Below, one piece after another: positions 33,849 through 46,929 of a stretch of DNA of 64,000 bases. The stretch comes from Geosiphon pyriformis (Eukaryota > Glomeromycota > Glomeromycetes > Archaeosporales > Geosiphonaceae), in NCBI GenBank assembly GCA_016748015.1, contig JAAOMT010000657.1:485061-549060 (forward strand), read 5' to 3'. The translations under genes and the position numbers were made by a program. Under the pieces are notes generated by a model. The model had not been told where the DNA came from. It did not search any database and worked only from the letters and a program-made list of their open reading frames with translations. Numbering within the stretch: the stretch's first letter is position 1; the number at the start of each line of letters is the position of its first letter.

Positions 33849-35206
33849 TTCTAATTTTCTATTTCGCAAAAATGATATTATGAATAATAATAATCTCTTA
33901 TAAAACTTTTCGAAGGCCAAATTTTGCGAACCAAAAAATAATGAAAAAGTTAGACTTAAAGAAATAAGGGATAAAGAATCATTCCTGCTGTAATAACTAG
34001 GTCTCGCATTATTTAATTCCCAGAATCTCGTGTAATGTCATGGGGGTTTTAGTAATGAATGTAATAGACCCGGGTCTATAATACTGATTGGATGATGTAA
34101 TTATCATGTGGTTTAAAAAGAAAAATTCTGAATAACTTTGTTATATTAATACAATTCAATTGATATTATTTTATTACAAACATATATCCATTATAACTGA
34201 TTTTAAATTTTTATTAACTATTGAGCTTTAAAAATATGTATAATTGTTATTAATTAATAAAAATCAAAACAGAAAATTGTTTTTATTTAATTCTTTTAAT
34301 TTTTATAATTAATAAACTTATTTTTATGATAGTTGTTTTTATTTTTTTATTTATTTTTTTTGTTATTTTTGTTATTTATATTCACAATTCTGTAATTTTT
34401 ATCAATTTCAACAAATTTGTTGTTATAATTTAATTCTGTTTTACTATTATTATTATTATTTTTATTGGTATTAAATATATAATTTTTATTTATATATTAA
34501 ACCTTATTTTTTATTTTGTTATAATTAAATATTAAATTATTTTTTAAGATATTTTGTAAATTAAAAATACTATAACATTTAAAAAATCTGCAAATAAGTC
34601 CAAAATTAATATTATTTCATGTATTTTTAATTTATTTAATAATAATATTATAAGTAAAATATTAAATTTGTTTAATAAATATTGATTTTTTGATTTTTTT
34701 GGTTATTATTATTATTATTATTTTATTTGTTTTTATAAAATGTAATTTAATTATTATTTATTATAATAGAGCTGCTATATATTTTAAAATAAATATAATT
34801 TACATATTTTTTATATGTAATTAATTATTTAAGTTAATTAAAACTATATTATACTTTTATAAAATTTATAAAATTTTTAACAATATTTAACCAATTTATT
34901 AAATTTAATAATTTAAATATGTAAATAATAGTGTAATTAAAAGTATTAGATTAAATTTTATAAGTTAAAAATTTGCTAATTTATATTTATATTTAATAAA
35001 GATTTTTTATAAAAATTGTTAATAATAATTAAAAAATAGTATAATCAAAAATATTTAAGCAAAAAATATATTAAATATAAAGAAAAAAAATCTTAAATTA
35101 TGTTTTTATTTATATTTTAGATATAATTAAAAAAATTAAAATTTTTTTAATAAACTATATATTTGAATAAATTATTTTATTCAAGTTTTAATTATTAATT
35201 TATTGG
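33849..35206. other. AT-only gene-free block
   Basis: From about 34100 the sequence is almost pure A and T with rare G or C and no protein-like frame. It borders a LINE 3' fragment on the right. Confidence 0.7.
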
Positions 35207-36295
35207 TATTTTTATTTATTTATTTAACAAATAAGACCTAAATGCTACTTACTACAATATATCAAATTAAGTAATTTAAACTAAGTGCAAATCATGTTTT
35301 TTCTATACACAACTAGCTATTTGGGCCAATTAAAACAACACTATAAATCTATCTTAATAGTGACTGTACTATTTGTATCAGAAAAAAAATAACAGAATCT
35401 ACAAAAACCAAAGCTTATATCATGTGTTCCTATAATTCTAAGCAATCTCACCATATTATCAGAAAATAGAGATAAAGAATTATAAACCTCTGGAAACACA
35501 AACTCATTACTAGTAATCATATCCCTTTTTCTTCATAAACACTTTATACTTAGCTCTTATTAACCATATCTTAATTTGATGACTTATATCCAAATCTTGC
35601 ACCAAATTAACAATTTTTTTACAAGCTAACTTAGCATAATTAAAAACAAAAACAGCTTTTAAATACCAATTTTTAAACACAAAACTCTTGCATAAAACAG
35701 TATACATAGTATTATTAAAAAAATACAAAAAAAGAAATTATAGAATATATAATAATAATAAGCTCAAGTCTAATCTAGAATTCCACCAAGCTGAATACAA
35801 ATCAAGCAGTTCTTTGTAGGTAACAAAGTTCATTAAACAAACAAAAAAGTAATTAAGAAGTTTCACTTTTCTACAGAACAGACACAATATATTAGGGTAT
35901 TTTTTATTATACAAATGCTTTTTAATAGCAACAAACAACTGGTAATACAAAGCTTTTATGAAATATGAATACAGACCCATGGTAAATTCACTTGTAAACC
36001 CAAATATCATATGCAAGTTAGAATGTCAAATCAAAGATGTTTAAGACCAATTTATATCTTTAATTATATCTTTACCAATAATATTAAAACCAAACCCAAT
36101 TTTTCATTAAGTATGTTAAACTGTCCTAAAAACATTATGAATAAAATAGCAAATATTTTCAGATACCAGTATTCCATTAATCTTAATGAACTTTTCCCTA
36201 ATAAAAACAAAAAATCTTAAATTGAAATGTGAAGTCAAGTCAGCCAACATATTAGTCTAGTCATTATCTAAGATATTCAAATAGCTTTTAATTTA
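35207..36295 (-). mobile_element. Decayed 5'-truncated LINE fragment (3' end)
   Basis: Minus-strand 3' piece of the same LINE family as 37.4-44.4 kb. Its frame at 35738..36016 contains FGFTSEFTMGLYSYFIKAL, matching the C-terminal ORF2 region of the larger copy (FGFTSMCTAGCHTYFIKAL). The left end carries the same ATTTATTTATTTAA tail as the copy at 58.9 kb. Almost all differences are changes to A or T. It is not coding. Confidence 0.75.
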
Positions 36296-37410
36296 GTATT
36301 TTAAAAATTACATATTATTAAAAATAATAATAATATATATATAACTATTGTTAAAAGTTTTGTTTTTAAGAATTAAAATAATAAAATATTATAATTATTT
36401 TTAAATATAAAAAAAAATTTTAAAATTTTAGATTTAAATAATTTTTTAATTATTTATAATTTAAAAAAAAATTAATTAAATAAATTTGTTATAAGCTTTT
36501 TTATTGTTTTTAAATATAAAATTAAAATTAAATTGGTTTTAAATTAGCATATATAGTTTTTTATTATGTATTATTTACTAAATTAAACAAAATTTTAACT
36601 AAATATTAAGTATTTTTTAATATTATTATATTATATGTCTTAATAAATATTATATTAATATATATTAATAAGTATATACTAAATTAATAACCAAATTAAA
36701 CAAAATTTTAACTAAATATTAAGTATTTTTTAATATTATTATATTATATATCTTAATAAATATTATATTAATATATATTAATAAGTATATACTAAATTAA
36801 TAGCCAAATTAACCAAAATATTAACAGTTTTATTTTTAATTACTTTTAAATATTTTTTGATTTTTTTTTAATAATATTATAATTAATTATATATAAAAAA
36901 TACATAAATTAGATTTAATTTAGAATTTTAAATAATTGTATTATATTAAATAATAATTGAATTTTACTTGTAAAAAAAATATTTGTAATATGTTTTTTTT
37001 AATCTAATATTTATTAAAATTTAATAATTTTAAAACTGCTTAATTGTCTAAAAAAATTTTAAAATTATTAAAAAAATGTATTTTAAAGCCAAAACAATAA
37101 TATAAAACTTAGTTATAATAAATAATAAAAGATTAATAATATTGATTTTTAAACTTAATCTAAATTTAAAAAAAAGTCACAGCTTTATAAATTATATTTA
37201 AAAACCCAAATACTTATTTATATAAATTAAAATTACTAATAAACAAAAATTTTATAAACTAAAAACTGTTTAAAAAAACAAAAAAATACTTTATATATTA
37301 GTTTTTTTAATATACTTAGCAAAAATTTATTATTAGTTTTATTATTAATATTTTTATTTAAAAATTATAATATTAAAGTAAATTAAATCAAAATTAGTTT
37401 TTTAAAATCT
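36296..37410. other. AT-rich block with a 113-bp tandem duplication
   Basis: Nearly pure A/T. Two copies of a 113-bp unit lie in tandem at 36580-36692 and 36693-36805, differing at about two positions; a short third start follows. No gene is seen. Confidence 0.75.
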
Positions 37411-37944
37411 AAATTTTTTTTTTTTAATTAATTTAACAAGTAAGGTCCAAATGCGACCTAGCACTATACATCATACAAATAATCTAAACTAGGTGCAAAT
37501 TATGTGCTTTCTACACGTGACCAGCCACTCGGGCCAGTCAGGACTACACTATATACCTATATGCACAAAAACCAAATCTCCAATACCTGAAAAAAATGGA
37601 CAAAACTTATGAAACCTGAAACCAACTCCAAAAGCCTCAGCCATCCCCAGCAATCTAACCACACCAGCCGAAAGCACCATAGACAAACCAAAAACTGAAG
37701 CAGAAGTGGAGCCATCATGTGGAATCAAACTGTGCTTTTCAATAAACACCTGGTGTCTAGCATGAACCAACCAAATATTATTCCGAAATGCAAGACAAAA
37801 CTCACACACAAAGCCCATAATCCTTTTAGTACCCTTCTTAGAATCTTTAAAAACCAAGACAGACTCATGAAACCAATCATCAAAAACAAAGCCCTTACAC
37901 AGAGCAACACCAACTCCAACTTCAGAAACACAAGAAGCCAAAGT

Positions 37945-39183
37945 CTATAAGACACATGAAGAAGAGCAAGATAGACCAGAAAGAGCCTCCCAAGCTGAAA
38001 CATGAGCGCCCAACAAATGAGCATGGTCAACGGCATCTTGAGGACACAAAAAGATATGATCCGAGGTCTCAACATCACCACAGAACAGACAGACCACACT
38101 GGGGTATCTCCTATCATATAAACGCTTGTGCACAGCAACAGAAAACCAATGATGGAGAGCCTTTATAAAGTAAGTATGACAGCCTGCCGTGCACATGCTG
38201 GTAAAACCAAATGCCAAGTGAGAATCAGTGTACCACACCATAAAAGACTTAGACCAATTGATATCAGCACGCAAACTATCATCCACAACACGAGAACTCA
38301 CTCCAACCTCCCAACGAGCTCGATGAACTGACTGGAAAACATCACGAACAAAATGTCTAGAATTACCAGAAACCGCCATATCACCAGCACATAGGAAACG
38401 TTCACTGACTAAATGAGATAGGCGCCAAGCAGAGAAAACAGCATCTTTGGCAAGCGCATCAGCATGCTTATTGTCCGAGACATCTAAATGACCTTTCACC
38501 TTAATCCAATTCACATCCAAATTTTTTTAATGAATGATGGTAGCAATGTAACAACGCTCAATCCAACAGTGGTTCCTGAAATCCAGACAAACCAGTAAAA
38601 ACTTCGACCTACATGCATCCAAAGCAGCTTGGCTATCCAAGAACAAGTCAATCAAATGAGAAAAAAGAACACACTCAAGGACCAAAGCTATGGCTTGCAG
38701 CTCCATTAGAGTAGAAAAAACCAAACCAGACACCCCAACACCCAAACCCAAGTTAATGTCCTCAAAAAAAATGGCAGCACCTGCTCTTACATCAACAGTG
38801 CCCAGACCAGAAAGAGATCCATCCATATACACAGAAAGACAGGGAGCATCAACAGTCGGCAAGGTGTCATGAACCACACCAAAATTATAAGAAAGACAAA
38901 TATTAAACACAGCATGACCATTCACCAAAAAAAAACTTGAGAAGAGAGGCACAACACCACCAAGAAAGCGAATGGAAAGATCAAACCAGAAAGGGACTGG
39001 GCTGCGAGGGTCTAGCCTCTTCCAATGCTTGAAGGTCCCCCAACTGAAAACATTACCATTACGGTCACGAAGCTGTTCCACGAAAGCAATTCCATAATGC
39101 CTGAGCAAAGAGATACACTTGAAAAAACAGGATTCACAAGAACCAAAGACATAGGAGTACTGCACCGATGACAAAAAGTACAA
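37945..39183 (-). pseudogene. LINE ORF2 RNase H and C-terminal zinc motif
   Basis: RNase H fold with visible acidic residues in SVYMDGSLSG, TLMELQA and LFLDSQAALD. After a TAA at 38527 comes NWIKVKGH with NKHADALAKDAV. Downstream is CLFCGDVETSDHIFLC, the C-terminal Cys/His motif common in these ORF2 proteins. The DEDD-type catalytic residues are all still present. Confidence 0.78.
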
Positions 39184-41645
39184 GCCAGAGGGCCTCTTAA
39201 AGACAAATCACACCCAGAAAAGATGCAGACCACACCTGCCAAAAAATTATTTGAGGGACTGATACCAACACGAGCCAGAAACAGCAAGGGATGACGAAAA
39301 CACCAGCTGAGAACCTGGAGGTCATGAGACCTATGTGAAAACAAGTAACTCAAGACACCAGTAGAATTTGCAAAAGCAATAACAGAGGCCAATTTATTCT
39401 TAGTCTGGATCTGTTCGAAAGTTTTTAAATTGTACAAAGAGGGGTAATGAAGTGCATTGCTGGGGAAATCACGTGGCAATCCAGACTTGGACTTTAAAAT
39501 CTTGCATACCAAAGCATCCCATTTACTACAAACACCAATAGAAACAAAACTGAACTGAGTTCTGTAGCTGATGATAGGGAAAAGAACTGCAGACACCAAA
39601 TATGTACACTGTTTGTCCGAAATTGCCTTTCTTAAAACAAGATTCACAAAAAACCGTACATTAGCCTGAGCTTTAGCCAAGCTAAGCTTCGAAAAACTCT
39701 CAGAAGACAAAAAAACACCCAAATAGCGATGAGATTCCCCTTTTTTGGCAATGGAAATAGGCGCGCCACTGATAATTAAATGAGAGTCCATTATCCGACA
39801 GTTGATAGGGATGGCCACTGTCTTGTCATTATTCACAGAAATGTCATTGAACCTGAAAAATTCACTAGCAACATCAAGAATGTGTTGTGTAACAGCCTGG
39901 CTGCTACCAACCCAAACAGTATCATCGACGAAAGCACCAGCAGTAAAAAATGAAGTCAATCTAGCTCAAGGATCTACTCGGCCTGTTTTGGAAATAAAAT
40001 GAGAATTCAATCTATAGTCACACATACTCTCCTGTCTCTTGACTTTGCACAAAAGTGAATCATAAAAAATATGCCAGAGAAGAGACGAAAAAACTTCTCC
40101 CTGATCCAGCCCATCATGGACACAATACCCATCAGTCAAGCCAAAGTCAGTTATTACCCTATTAATGCGACTATTGTAAATACTGCCAAAAAATCTAATA
40201 AACCTGCCACACATTTTGATCCTGACCAGACTTCTCCTGAGATGTTCTCAACCAACTGAGTCATAAGCCTTACGCATGTCCTGTAAAACCAGCCAAAGTT
40301 CACGGTTCTTCTTCAAGGCATCCTCAACCACAGAACCGATAGCAAAAATGGGAGATTGCATTATCATGCCTTTCAAAACCAAAAAATTGTTCCCACAAAG
40401 AACATCAAAAGTGCTGCAAGCTGAAGAGATTCTATCTGAAAGGATTTTGGAGAGAATCTTGTGAGCTGTTTCAATTAAAGCTATAGGACAGATGTTTGTG
40501 AGAACTCTTTTCCATTCATATGGTTTAGGAATCATTGAAACCCAAGCTTCCCTCCAAGGTCCAGGAACTGACTTACCAACCAAACAGAAATTCAAGAGTA
40601 CCAAAAGCATATCCAAAACAGATTTGTCACAATGTTTCTATAATTCGTTAGAGATACCAGAAAGACCAGCTGCTTTTTCATCAGGAAGATCCTTAACAAC
40701 AGTTGACAACTCATCAAAACTGATTGAACACATGACATCAAAGAAAGCACTATCGAACACGTAATCCAGAGGCCGATATTGGCAAGCCCAATTCTCAGAT
40801 AAGTCAGACATCACCTCACGTTTTCTGGTCCATCCCTCCATAATTTTGTCCACCTTAGACTTAACCAAATCAGGCTCCAAAATCAATTCATCTTCTACAA
40901 CCAGATGATCTAGGACCACCTTGTGAAAAAGACACTCCAAAACACTTCTAATGGTGTGACTCTTGTTTAGCTCAAAACTCTCCATTCTCTTACCAATAGC
41001 CTGCTTGATCAAGGATTCCTCAGCGCACTTGGATTTCAATAATTTGAAAGAGCAGTACAATTTCCTTGCTTTGGCCAGCACTGAACGAATAAGATTAAAA
41101 TTAGAATCTGAAAGAAACAGAGACTTAACCACCGACGCACCAGAGGAGTTGAGTCTGTGCCATACCTCCAACAAAGAAGCAAAACTGTTACTAGAAGCCA
41201 AATGCGAAGCCTTAACCAACTTAGAAACCAGCAGTTCCAGCTTGTAAAACCTAGAAGAAGTCTTGGTAAACACACCATCAAAACCTTTGAACCACTTTTT
41301 CTTAAATGTACTATCTGCTGAAAGAACCATAATCTTGCAAACAATGTCCCACATAATGTCCACATCTGAAAATCTCACTGCCACACCAAAAACATCCAAG
41401 AACATAGAAACATTAGCAGCTAAAGCAATCTTGAACTCCAACCACTTAGCTTCATTGGCACTTTTGATGTCAAACTTCCAACAATTTCTATTTGCTTGCA
41501 TGCAAAGAGAATTCAAATACGTATCCAAGAGTCCACCCAAACCCAAATCTACTGAAACAGCTTGATGGTCTGTGTCAAAATGCCCACCAACATTCAAAAC
41601 TTCACAACGCACTATTGCATTGACAAGACTTGACAAGACAAACAT
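39012..41645 (-). pseudogene. LINE ORF2 reverse transcriptase domain, three pieces
   Basis: Reverse transcriptase of the non-LTR type. The N-terminal block LPDEKAAGLSGISNEL (about 40645-40690) is followed directly by a TAG, probably from a Trp codon. Next come PWREAWVSMIPKP, the A-motif LQDMRKAYDSVGWE (about 40250-40290) and QGEVFSSLLWHIFYDSLL. A TGA follows at 39966, and then AFVDDTVWVGSS with the catalytic VDD (about 39910). The pieces lie at 40638..41645, 40248..40616, 39966..40214 and 39012..39959. Confidence 0.8.
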
Positions 41646-41681
41646 GTAATCAATTGTTTTTTTAACACCTCTAGAATTTTC

Positions 41682-42275
41682 CTAAGTGGGCATTTTCGCA
41701 GCTGGGCTGCTGGCTAAAGAATTGACCAGACCCAAATCAAAGCATCTTTTGAAACTTGCACCTTTATAAGAACCGTCTTTATTAAAATCACCTCCAAGAA
41801 CGATGAAAAAAGATTCATTAACAGCCCTTGCAATAAAAAAGTTAATCTCATCAGTCTGAGAAAGCTGCGCCACTGAAGAAGCACCAGTATAGAGCCCCAG
41901 AATTGACACTGAAAGCTTATTCTTGAAAAGTAATCGAACAGACAGAAGCCAGCCAGGCACTTCAGAAACCTTGCATATATGCCTTGCCAAAGAAGAGTCC
42001 ATGACAACCACCACACAAGCATCCAGATATCCAGAATCCAAACCAGAGGTAAACACCCAAACACCATCAAACTTGTTGATGATCCAGGGACAAACCTTAT
42101 CCTTCAACTTTGTTTCAGTAAAAATAGAAACCAAATTGCTCTTGTCTTTGTGCCAACGAACTATATCTTCCTGTTTTGCAGGAACGTTCATGTCCCAAAC
42201 ATTACACATAGCAACTTTCCAAATCAAACTGGTCATTGAGAAGACGAGAGAACCAAAGAACCCAAACCAGAACAC
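41682..42275 (-). pseudogene. LINE ORF2 endonuclease domain
   Basis: Endonuclease/exonuclease/phosphatase-type domain that nicks target DNA for target-primed reverse transcription. FTETKLKDK carries the catalytic Glu and FFIVLGGDFNKDG the Asp-x-Asn motif. The downstream His motif appears in the next frame segment (GGHFDTDHQAV, near 41580). A frame change separates it from ORF1 and a stop at 41682 from the RT part. Confidence 0.75.
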
Positions 42276-42835
42276 AACATATTCAATCTTGCCAAAACTG
42301 AGCTGACTGATGCATCCAAAGCCATCAACTTTGACTTCAAACCACCAATCTTGGCAGTCAGAACCTTTGAACTACTGGAACCAAAATCAGGATTAGCATT
42401 ATCAACAGTTGGGCAAAGAAAAGAGGATGTTGCCAACAGAACATCCAGTGCCATATCCAAATCCATGCATGAGGCCTGAGAAGCAGACACAACAGGAGAA
42501 GGGGTGAGAGAAGAAGACACCAAAGATACCACTTTAACACAGCTCAGTTTTTTTGCAATGGCAGAAACTTGGTCTGTCAAAAGCTCCAAAAAGTGTTCCA
42601 AAGACGCCACCCAATTACACAAACCAGAGATATCAGAAGGGGAGAATTCTACTAAGGTGGATTTCACACCAAAATTTGCACCAACACCAGAAAGACCCGA
42701 AGGAACCACACAAGAGGGAGAGCCACTAGCAACTTGGGCCTATGTCTTACCACCAAAGAAAACTGGGTAAGCGATAGGAGCCTGCTTTCTCTTATATACG
42801 TTAGCCAGACGAACCCAATTCTGAGAAGTTATCAC

Positions 42836-44189
42836 TCACTTACTGCGAGTACCAGAATTCCCATCCATAGAACAAACATCAGAAACATGACTGAATTGTT
42901 TACACACTACACAACAGACCAAAGAGAGGCCAGCCCAATGCAAATCTACACCCTTGAAGACCGGAACCAAACCAACAGCAGCCAGCTTGGATGTCTCGCT
43001 TTCAAAACAAATTACAGCACACTGGTCACAAACATAAGAAGTTGGATTGCGGCCAATAAAACAAGTTTTCCTGCCATAAGCTTCCACCAATTCAGACAAA
43101 TCATGGGTGGTGGTGCCAACTGGAATAGTGTAAAGCAACACCTGATGCCGATTCTTAGATACCCATGTTTGTTTATCAATACTTGCCTTTGCCATGCGAA
43201 CAGAATTTTTTCCCATGAGCACAGACCATCTAGCTGCGACCAAATCAGCTATCTCAGATGATTCATATTCTACTAGGGCCTTTTGCCAAAGACCAATAAG
43301 CTGCACTTTGATTGAAGTGATCTTGCCAAACCTGGAGAACACTGCCTCAATTGCCAATTTGGGAAGATCCACTGGGATTTCCTTAATGATTACTTCCCGA
43401 TCTGAATGGCTGTTTATTTTTCTTAGATCATTATTTACCAAAATATTTTTACTGATTGCCATTTCTCTTGTCTTAATCAAATTTTTCTCAGATGTAAATG
43501 ATGATCTTATTATACCTGGATATTTTGAGAGAGTTGAAGCTCCCCCAAATCCATCAATTTGATAAAAGATTTTTTTTACAACCATTAATTTGTCAACATT
43601 TGTCTTTCCAGGCACTGCCAAAATCTCAATATCCAAGGCGAATAATTTAACTGGTTCAAAATCTCTTTTTTCCACAACACATAACTCAACTGCTGGCAAG
43701 CACTTGGAACCAGAGAATTTTGGTGACGAAAGTGCCAAGACATCCTCATCATTACTCATTTTGTCAAAAGCAGGAGGTTTCGGTGGTTGGCTCAGCATGT
43801 AAGTCACAGTCCTTGTCATCTTTGGAGTGGCATTGTTTGCCATATCATCAGTGTTCGAGGCATTCAAATTCACATAACTCGTTTCCTCTGCAACCATGTT
43901 CTTTAAGTTTTTCATATCCAAGATCTCGCTGACACTATTACCATTGCTTTCCACATCACTGCTCCAAGACTTTTTGTGTTCCACTCCATTAGCACCCAAA
44001 ATGCTTATAGAGAGGACCAGCCAATGAATCCACCATCCTCCCAGCAGCTTCGAGTTTTCTTGGCTTCTTGTATGACACACTGCGAGAGTAGACACTCTCA
44101 ACATGCTTCTTGTTTCTAACACCAGACCAGGTCCCCAACCCAGTCGAACTAGACCCAGAACCACCAGCAGAAAAGCTTGCCAGTTCCAT
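42836..44189 (-). pseudogene. LINE ORF1 (nucleic-acid-binding), frameshifted
   Basis: Starts at ATG 44189 (MELASFSAGGSGSSS) in one frame. It switches frame near 43990 to one that continues through VIIKEIPVDLPKLAIEAVF and ITSIKVQLIGLWQKALVEYE, an RRM-like segment. It ends in a CX2CX4HX4C zinc knuckle (CVVCKQFSHVSDVC). This layout is typical of ORF1 proteins of RNase H-bearing LINEs. The frame continues past the knuckle into 42233..42709 after another shift. Confidence 0.75.
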
Positions 44190-44400
44190 AGCAACAAACA
44201 AAGGGGTATCAAAAGAAATAACAAAAAAAAACTAAAAGGGAAAAGGGAAAAGGGAAACATATTTCTCTGGCTATTCAATGCTCTCATTGTAAGACAGTAT
44301 GCAAAAACAGAAAAAACTTCTTTCAAAATTTGACTCTTTCAGGAATTTGGAATGAAGAAGAGAAAGAAGTTAATCTTTAATATTTTAGCAAACTCCTAAA

Positions 44401-44985
44401 TTTTTTTATTAATAAAAAATAATTTAAGTAAAAAATTTTATATTTTTATTAATTATTATACTAAAACATTTTAAATATTTAATTACAGAAAAATATAGTA
44501 TTATTATAAATAATTTAAAATATAATTAATAAAATTTAAAATTGTTTTTTTATTCTTTTAATAAATTAATAATTTTTATTATATTTTTTATTAAGCTAAT
44601 ATATTGTTAAATTATTTTTTTATGATAGATAAATTATTAATTATATTTACTTTTTTAATTGTTTTTAGATTAATTAAATACTTAATAAATAAAAAAAAAT
44701 AAAAAATTTAATATTTGTTATTATTAAGTAAAATTTGAATTCTTAATTAACATAAAATTATTTTAATAATTTTAATATATTATATATTATATAGCCAAAA
44801 TATTAAATATTATTATTAATATATAAATTAATTTATATAATACATAAATATAATAAATAATATAATATTCTAAACAAAATTTTTTTCTTTTTTATATTTA
44901 AAATCCACTAAAAAGTATATTTTTTGTAAAAAAATTTTTAATCATTCAATATAATAAATTCAACTTTTTTTTGTTTAATTATGAA
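44401..44985. other. AT-only block between LINE copies
   Basis: Nearly pure A/T with no readable frame; probably fully decayed repeat sequence. Confidence 0.6.
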
Positions 44986-46165
44986 ACTATTGTTGGTTTC
45001 AGTATAATTATTATAAAGAAATTTGTTAAGAACTCTGGTTTTGGTAATAACAACAAATAAATTCTTTCTAGAAAAAAAAAAGTGGTATTTTGAAAAACAG
45101 TATTAATAGTAAGGTAGTTTTTACTAAAGTTTTAACTAATTATTTTTAAAGCTTTAAAACTGGTAATACTGCTAAATCTAATAGTGTTAATATGGAAAAA
45201 AAATGTCTAATAGAAAAGAGCAATATTAATTATAGTAAAAAGAACTGTTCTAATAGAAAAAATTTTAATTAAACACTAAAAAATCCATAAATAAAAATCA
45301 AAATAACATTAAGTATACTTCTAAAAAAAATCAATTTTTTAAGTGATAATAATAATAATAATATCTTGTTAGATGCTTTATCAACTTTTCTCCTTCCTCT
45401 AAAAAATCTGGTTTTTGTTTCTGTTAAGAAGTTTTTTGTTTTAAATATTGGATTAAATAATATTATTAAGAAGTTTTCTTAGAAAAAACTTTTAGTAATA
45501 AAAAAATTGTTTTTAAAAATCAATAGGTTTGGAAAAGCTTCTTTCTTCTCAAAATTTGCTGAAATTATTAAAGCTATGTTTATTTTTGAATTTAGCTTAA
45601 TACAAATAACTAGTATAGCAAAAACTAAAAATATTATTGTAAACACTAATCTTAAAAAATCATTTGTGCATTTAAATTAGACTGTAATAATAATAAAAAT
45701 CCTAATTGAAATATTGGCTAAGGCTGTATATGCTGTACTATCCGAATTTAATGAGATTAAGTTAATTAAGATACAATTAATAGAGCTATAACAAAAAGCT
45801 GTAATTGTATTTGGTTAATTAAATTATGCTAATCTAGTTACAACAAAGTGGTTTGTTTTAATCAAAGAGAATACAATATATATAACTAAAACTAATATAG
45901 ACAAAAAATTATGAGATATAAGGAATTAATATAGAATACTGTTTTATACATTACTAGTGAGAACAAATGTTCACAATATTTGGGATTTTATTGGTTCTGT
46001 AAATAAAAAAACATGTGTTATAGATTGTTATCCAGTCATGTACATTCAGACTAGATGTGCAGTTATCTGTTTTAATTCTTTTGAATCATTAAAAACTGTT
46101 ATAAAAACCATACTAATGCTAAAAGATGCTGTTATCCGAGTAGAAAAACCGATCTGAAGTTATGA
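44986..46165 (+). mobile_element. Decayed LINE ORF1 fragment, opposite orientation
   Basis: Plus-strand relic related to ORF1 of the LINE family. The best frame ends at 45957..46157 with KKTCVIDCYPVMYIQTRCAV, corresponding to GRKTCFIGRNPTSYVCDQCAV in the copy at 43.1 kb. Upstream, further ORF1-like pieces are broken by many stops. Base changes are overwhelmingly to A or T. Confidence 0.65.
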
Positions 46166-46181
46166 AAAAACGTGACCAAAA

Positions 46182-46690
46182 TGTAACATAACACAGAATA
46201 ACGTGCAATAATGTTGAATAACACGTTATAATATAAGATAACGTGTTATAACACAGAATAACACAGAATAGCACGCAATAACATAAGATAATGTGTTATA
46301 ATGCAGGATAACACAGAATAACATGTAATAACATCAAATAACTATTATAACATAGAATAACTAGTGATAACGTAGAAAAATAAAACAATAACAGAAACAA
46401 CAAAGCAATAGCTAGCGATAGCAAGACAATTGAAAGCAATCCTGTAAAACCAAAAGAATGTATAAAAGCAAGTAGTTGTAAAAGTGAGAAAAAACAGACA
46501 GATAGATACAAATCTCTAGACCAGAATTAAAATATCTATATCCCTTCATCCTTTATTATCTTTCCTATTTCATTTCCTGAAATAAACCAATTATTAAAAA
46601 AATCAGAATCATGAATTCATGTTCTCAAACTTCGTGGAATTTACGTAAATTAACCCTTGTTTCATACCTCTATTCTAAAACAGATGCTCT
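46182..46690 (+). other. Candidate solo LTR or promoter unit
   Basis: Contains, in order: a TGTAACATAACAC start; a 10-bp-period array (46188-46377); a TATA-like TGTATAAAAGC at about 46457; and AATAAA at about 46580. This is the order U3 repeat, TATA, poly(A) signal seen in LTRs. It sits just past a LINE relic. I could not find a matching second copy or a clean target duplication, so ends and identity are uncertain. Confidence 0.35.
46188..46377. repeat. 10-bp-period array of ATAA(C/T)-N5 units
   Basis: Sixteen consecutive 10-bp units run from 46188 to 46347, all beginning ATAA or ATAG. ATAACACAGA recurs four times and ATAACGTGTT-like units alternate. About three more units follow one base out of phase. 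Confidence 0.88.
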
Positions 46691-46764
46691 TAGTATAACC
46701 ATCTCGAACCTATTAACAATTTGGACCAATTGCTCTTGATCATGGCAATTAACAATACTAATTT

Positions 46765-46815
46765 ATTTTTTCTCTCTTTTCTTTTCTTTTCTTTTTCTTT
46801 TTCTTTCTTTTTCTG
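46765..46815. repeat. Pyrimidine (TTTTC) tract
   Basis: Strand-asymmetric T/C tract with repeated TTTTC and TTTC units. No coding meaning is seen. Confidence 0.75.
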
Positions 46816-46929
46816 TTTTATTTTTGTGGAGCAGCAACATAGTAAAATCGACTGTTTGGGAATAGACTTCATGATAGTCTGGTAAAAGAGGGAAGCTTCC
46901 CCTAAATTTTGGATATTAACATACTTTAA

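Larger units (their letters stand above)
37411..44400 (-). mobile_element. Near full-length LINE (non-LTR retrotransposon) with RNase H domain, inactivated
   Basis: A 7-kb minus-strand element. From right to left it carries ORF1 with a CCHC knuckle, an apurinic-type endonuclease, reverse transcriptase, RNase H and a C-terminal Cys/His motif, then a short 3' tail. GC is visibly higher than in the surrounding AT-only DNA. The layout with RNase H suggests the Tad/I-like part of the LINE tree. In-frame stops at 40638-40640, 39966-39968 and 38527-38529, plus frameshifts near 42250, 43990 and 39170, make it non-autonomous. It is the youngest copy of the family in the window. Confidence 0.85.

Noticed and set aside
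41923-43932. Plus-strand ORFs of 70-175 aa within the LINE
   Set aside because: Complementary frames of ORF1 and the endonuclease, kept open by base composition.
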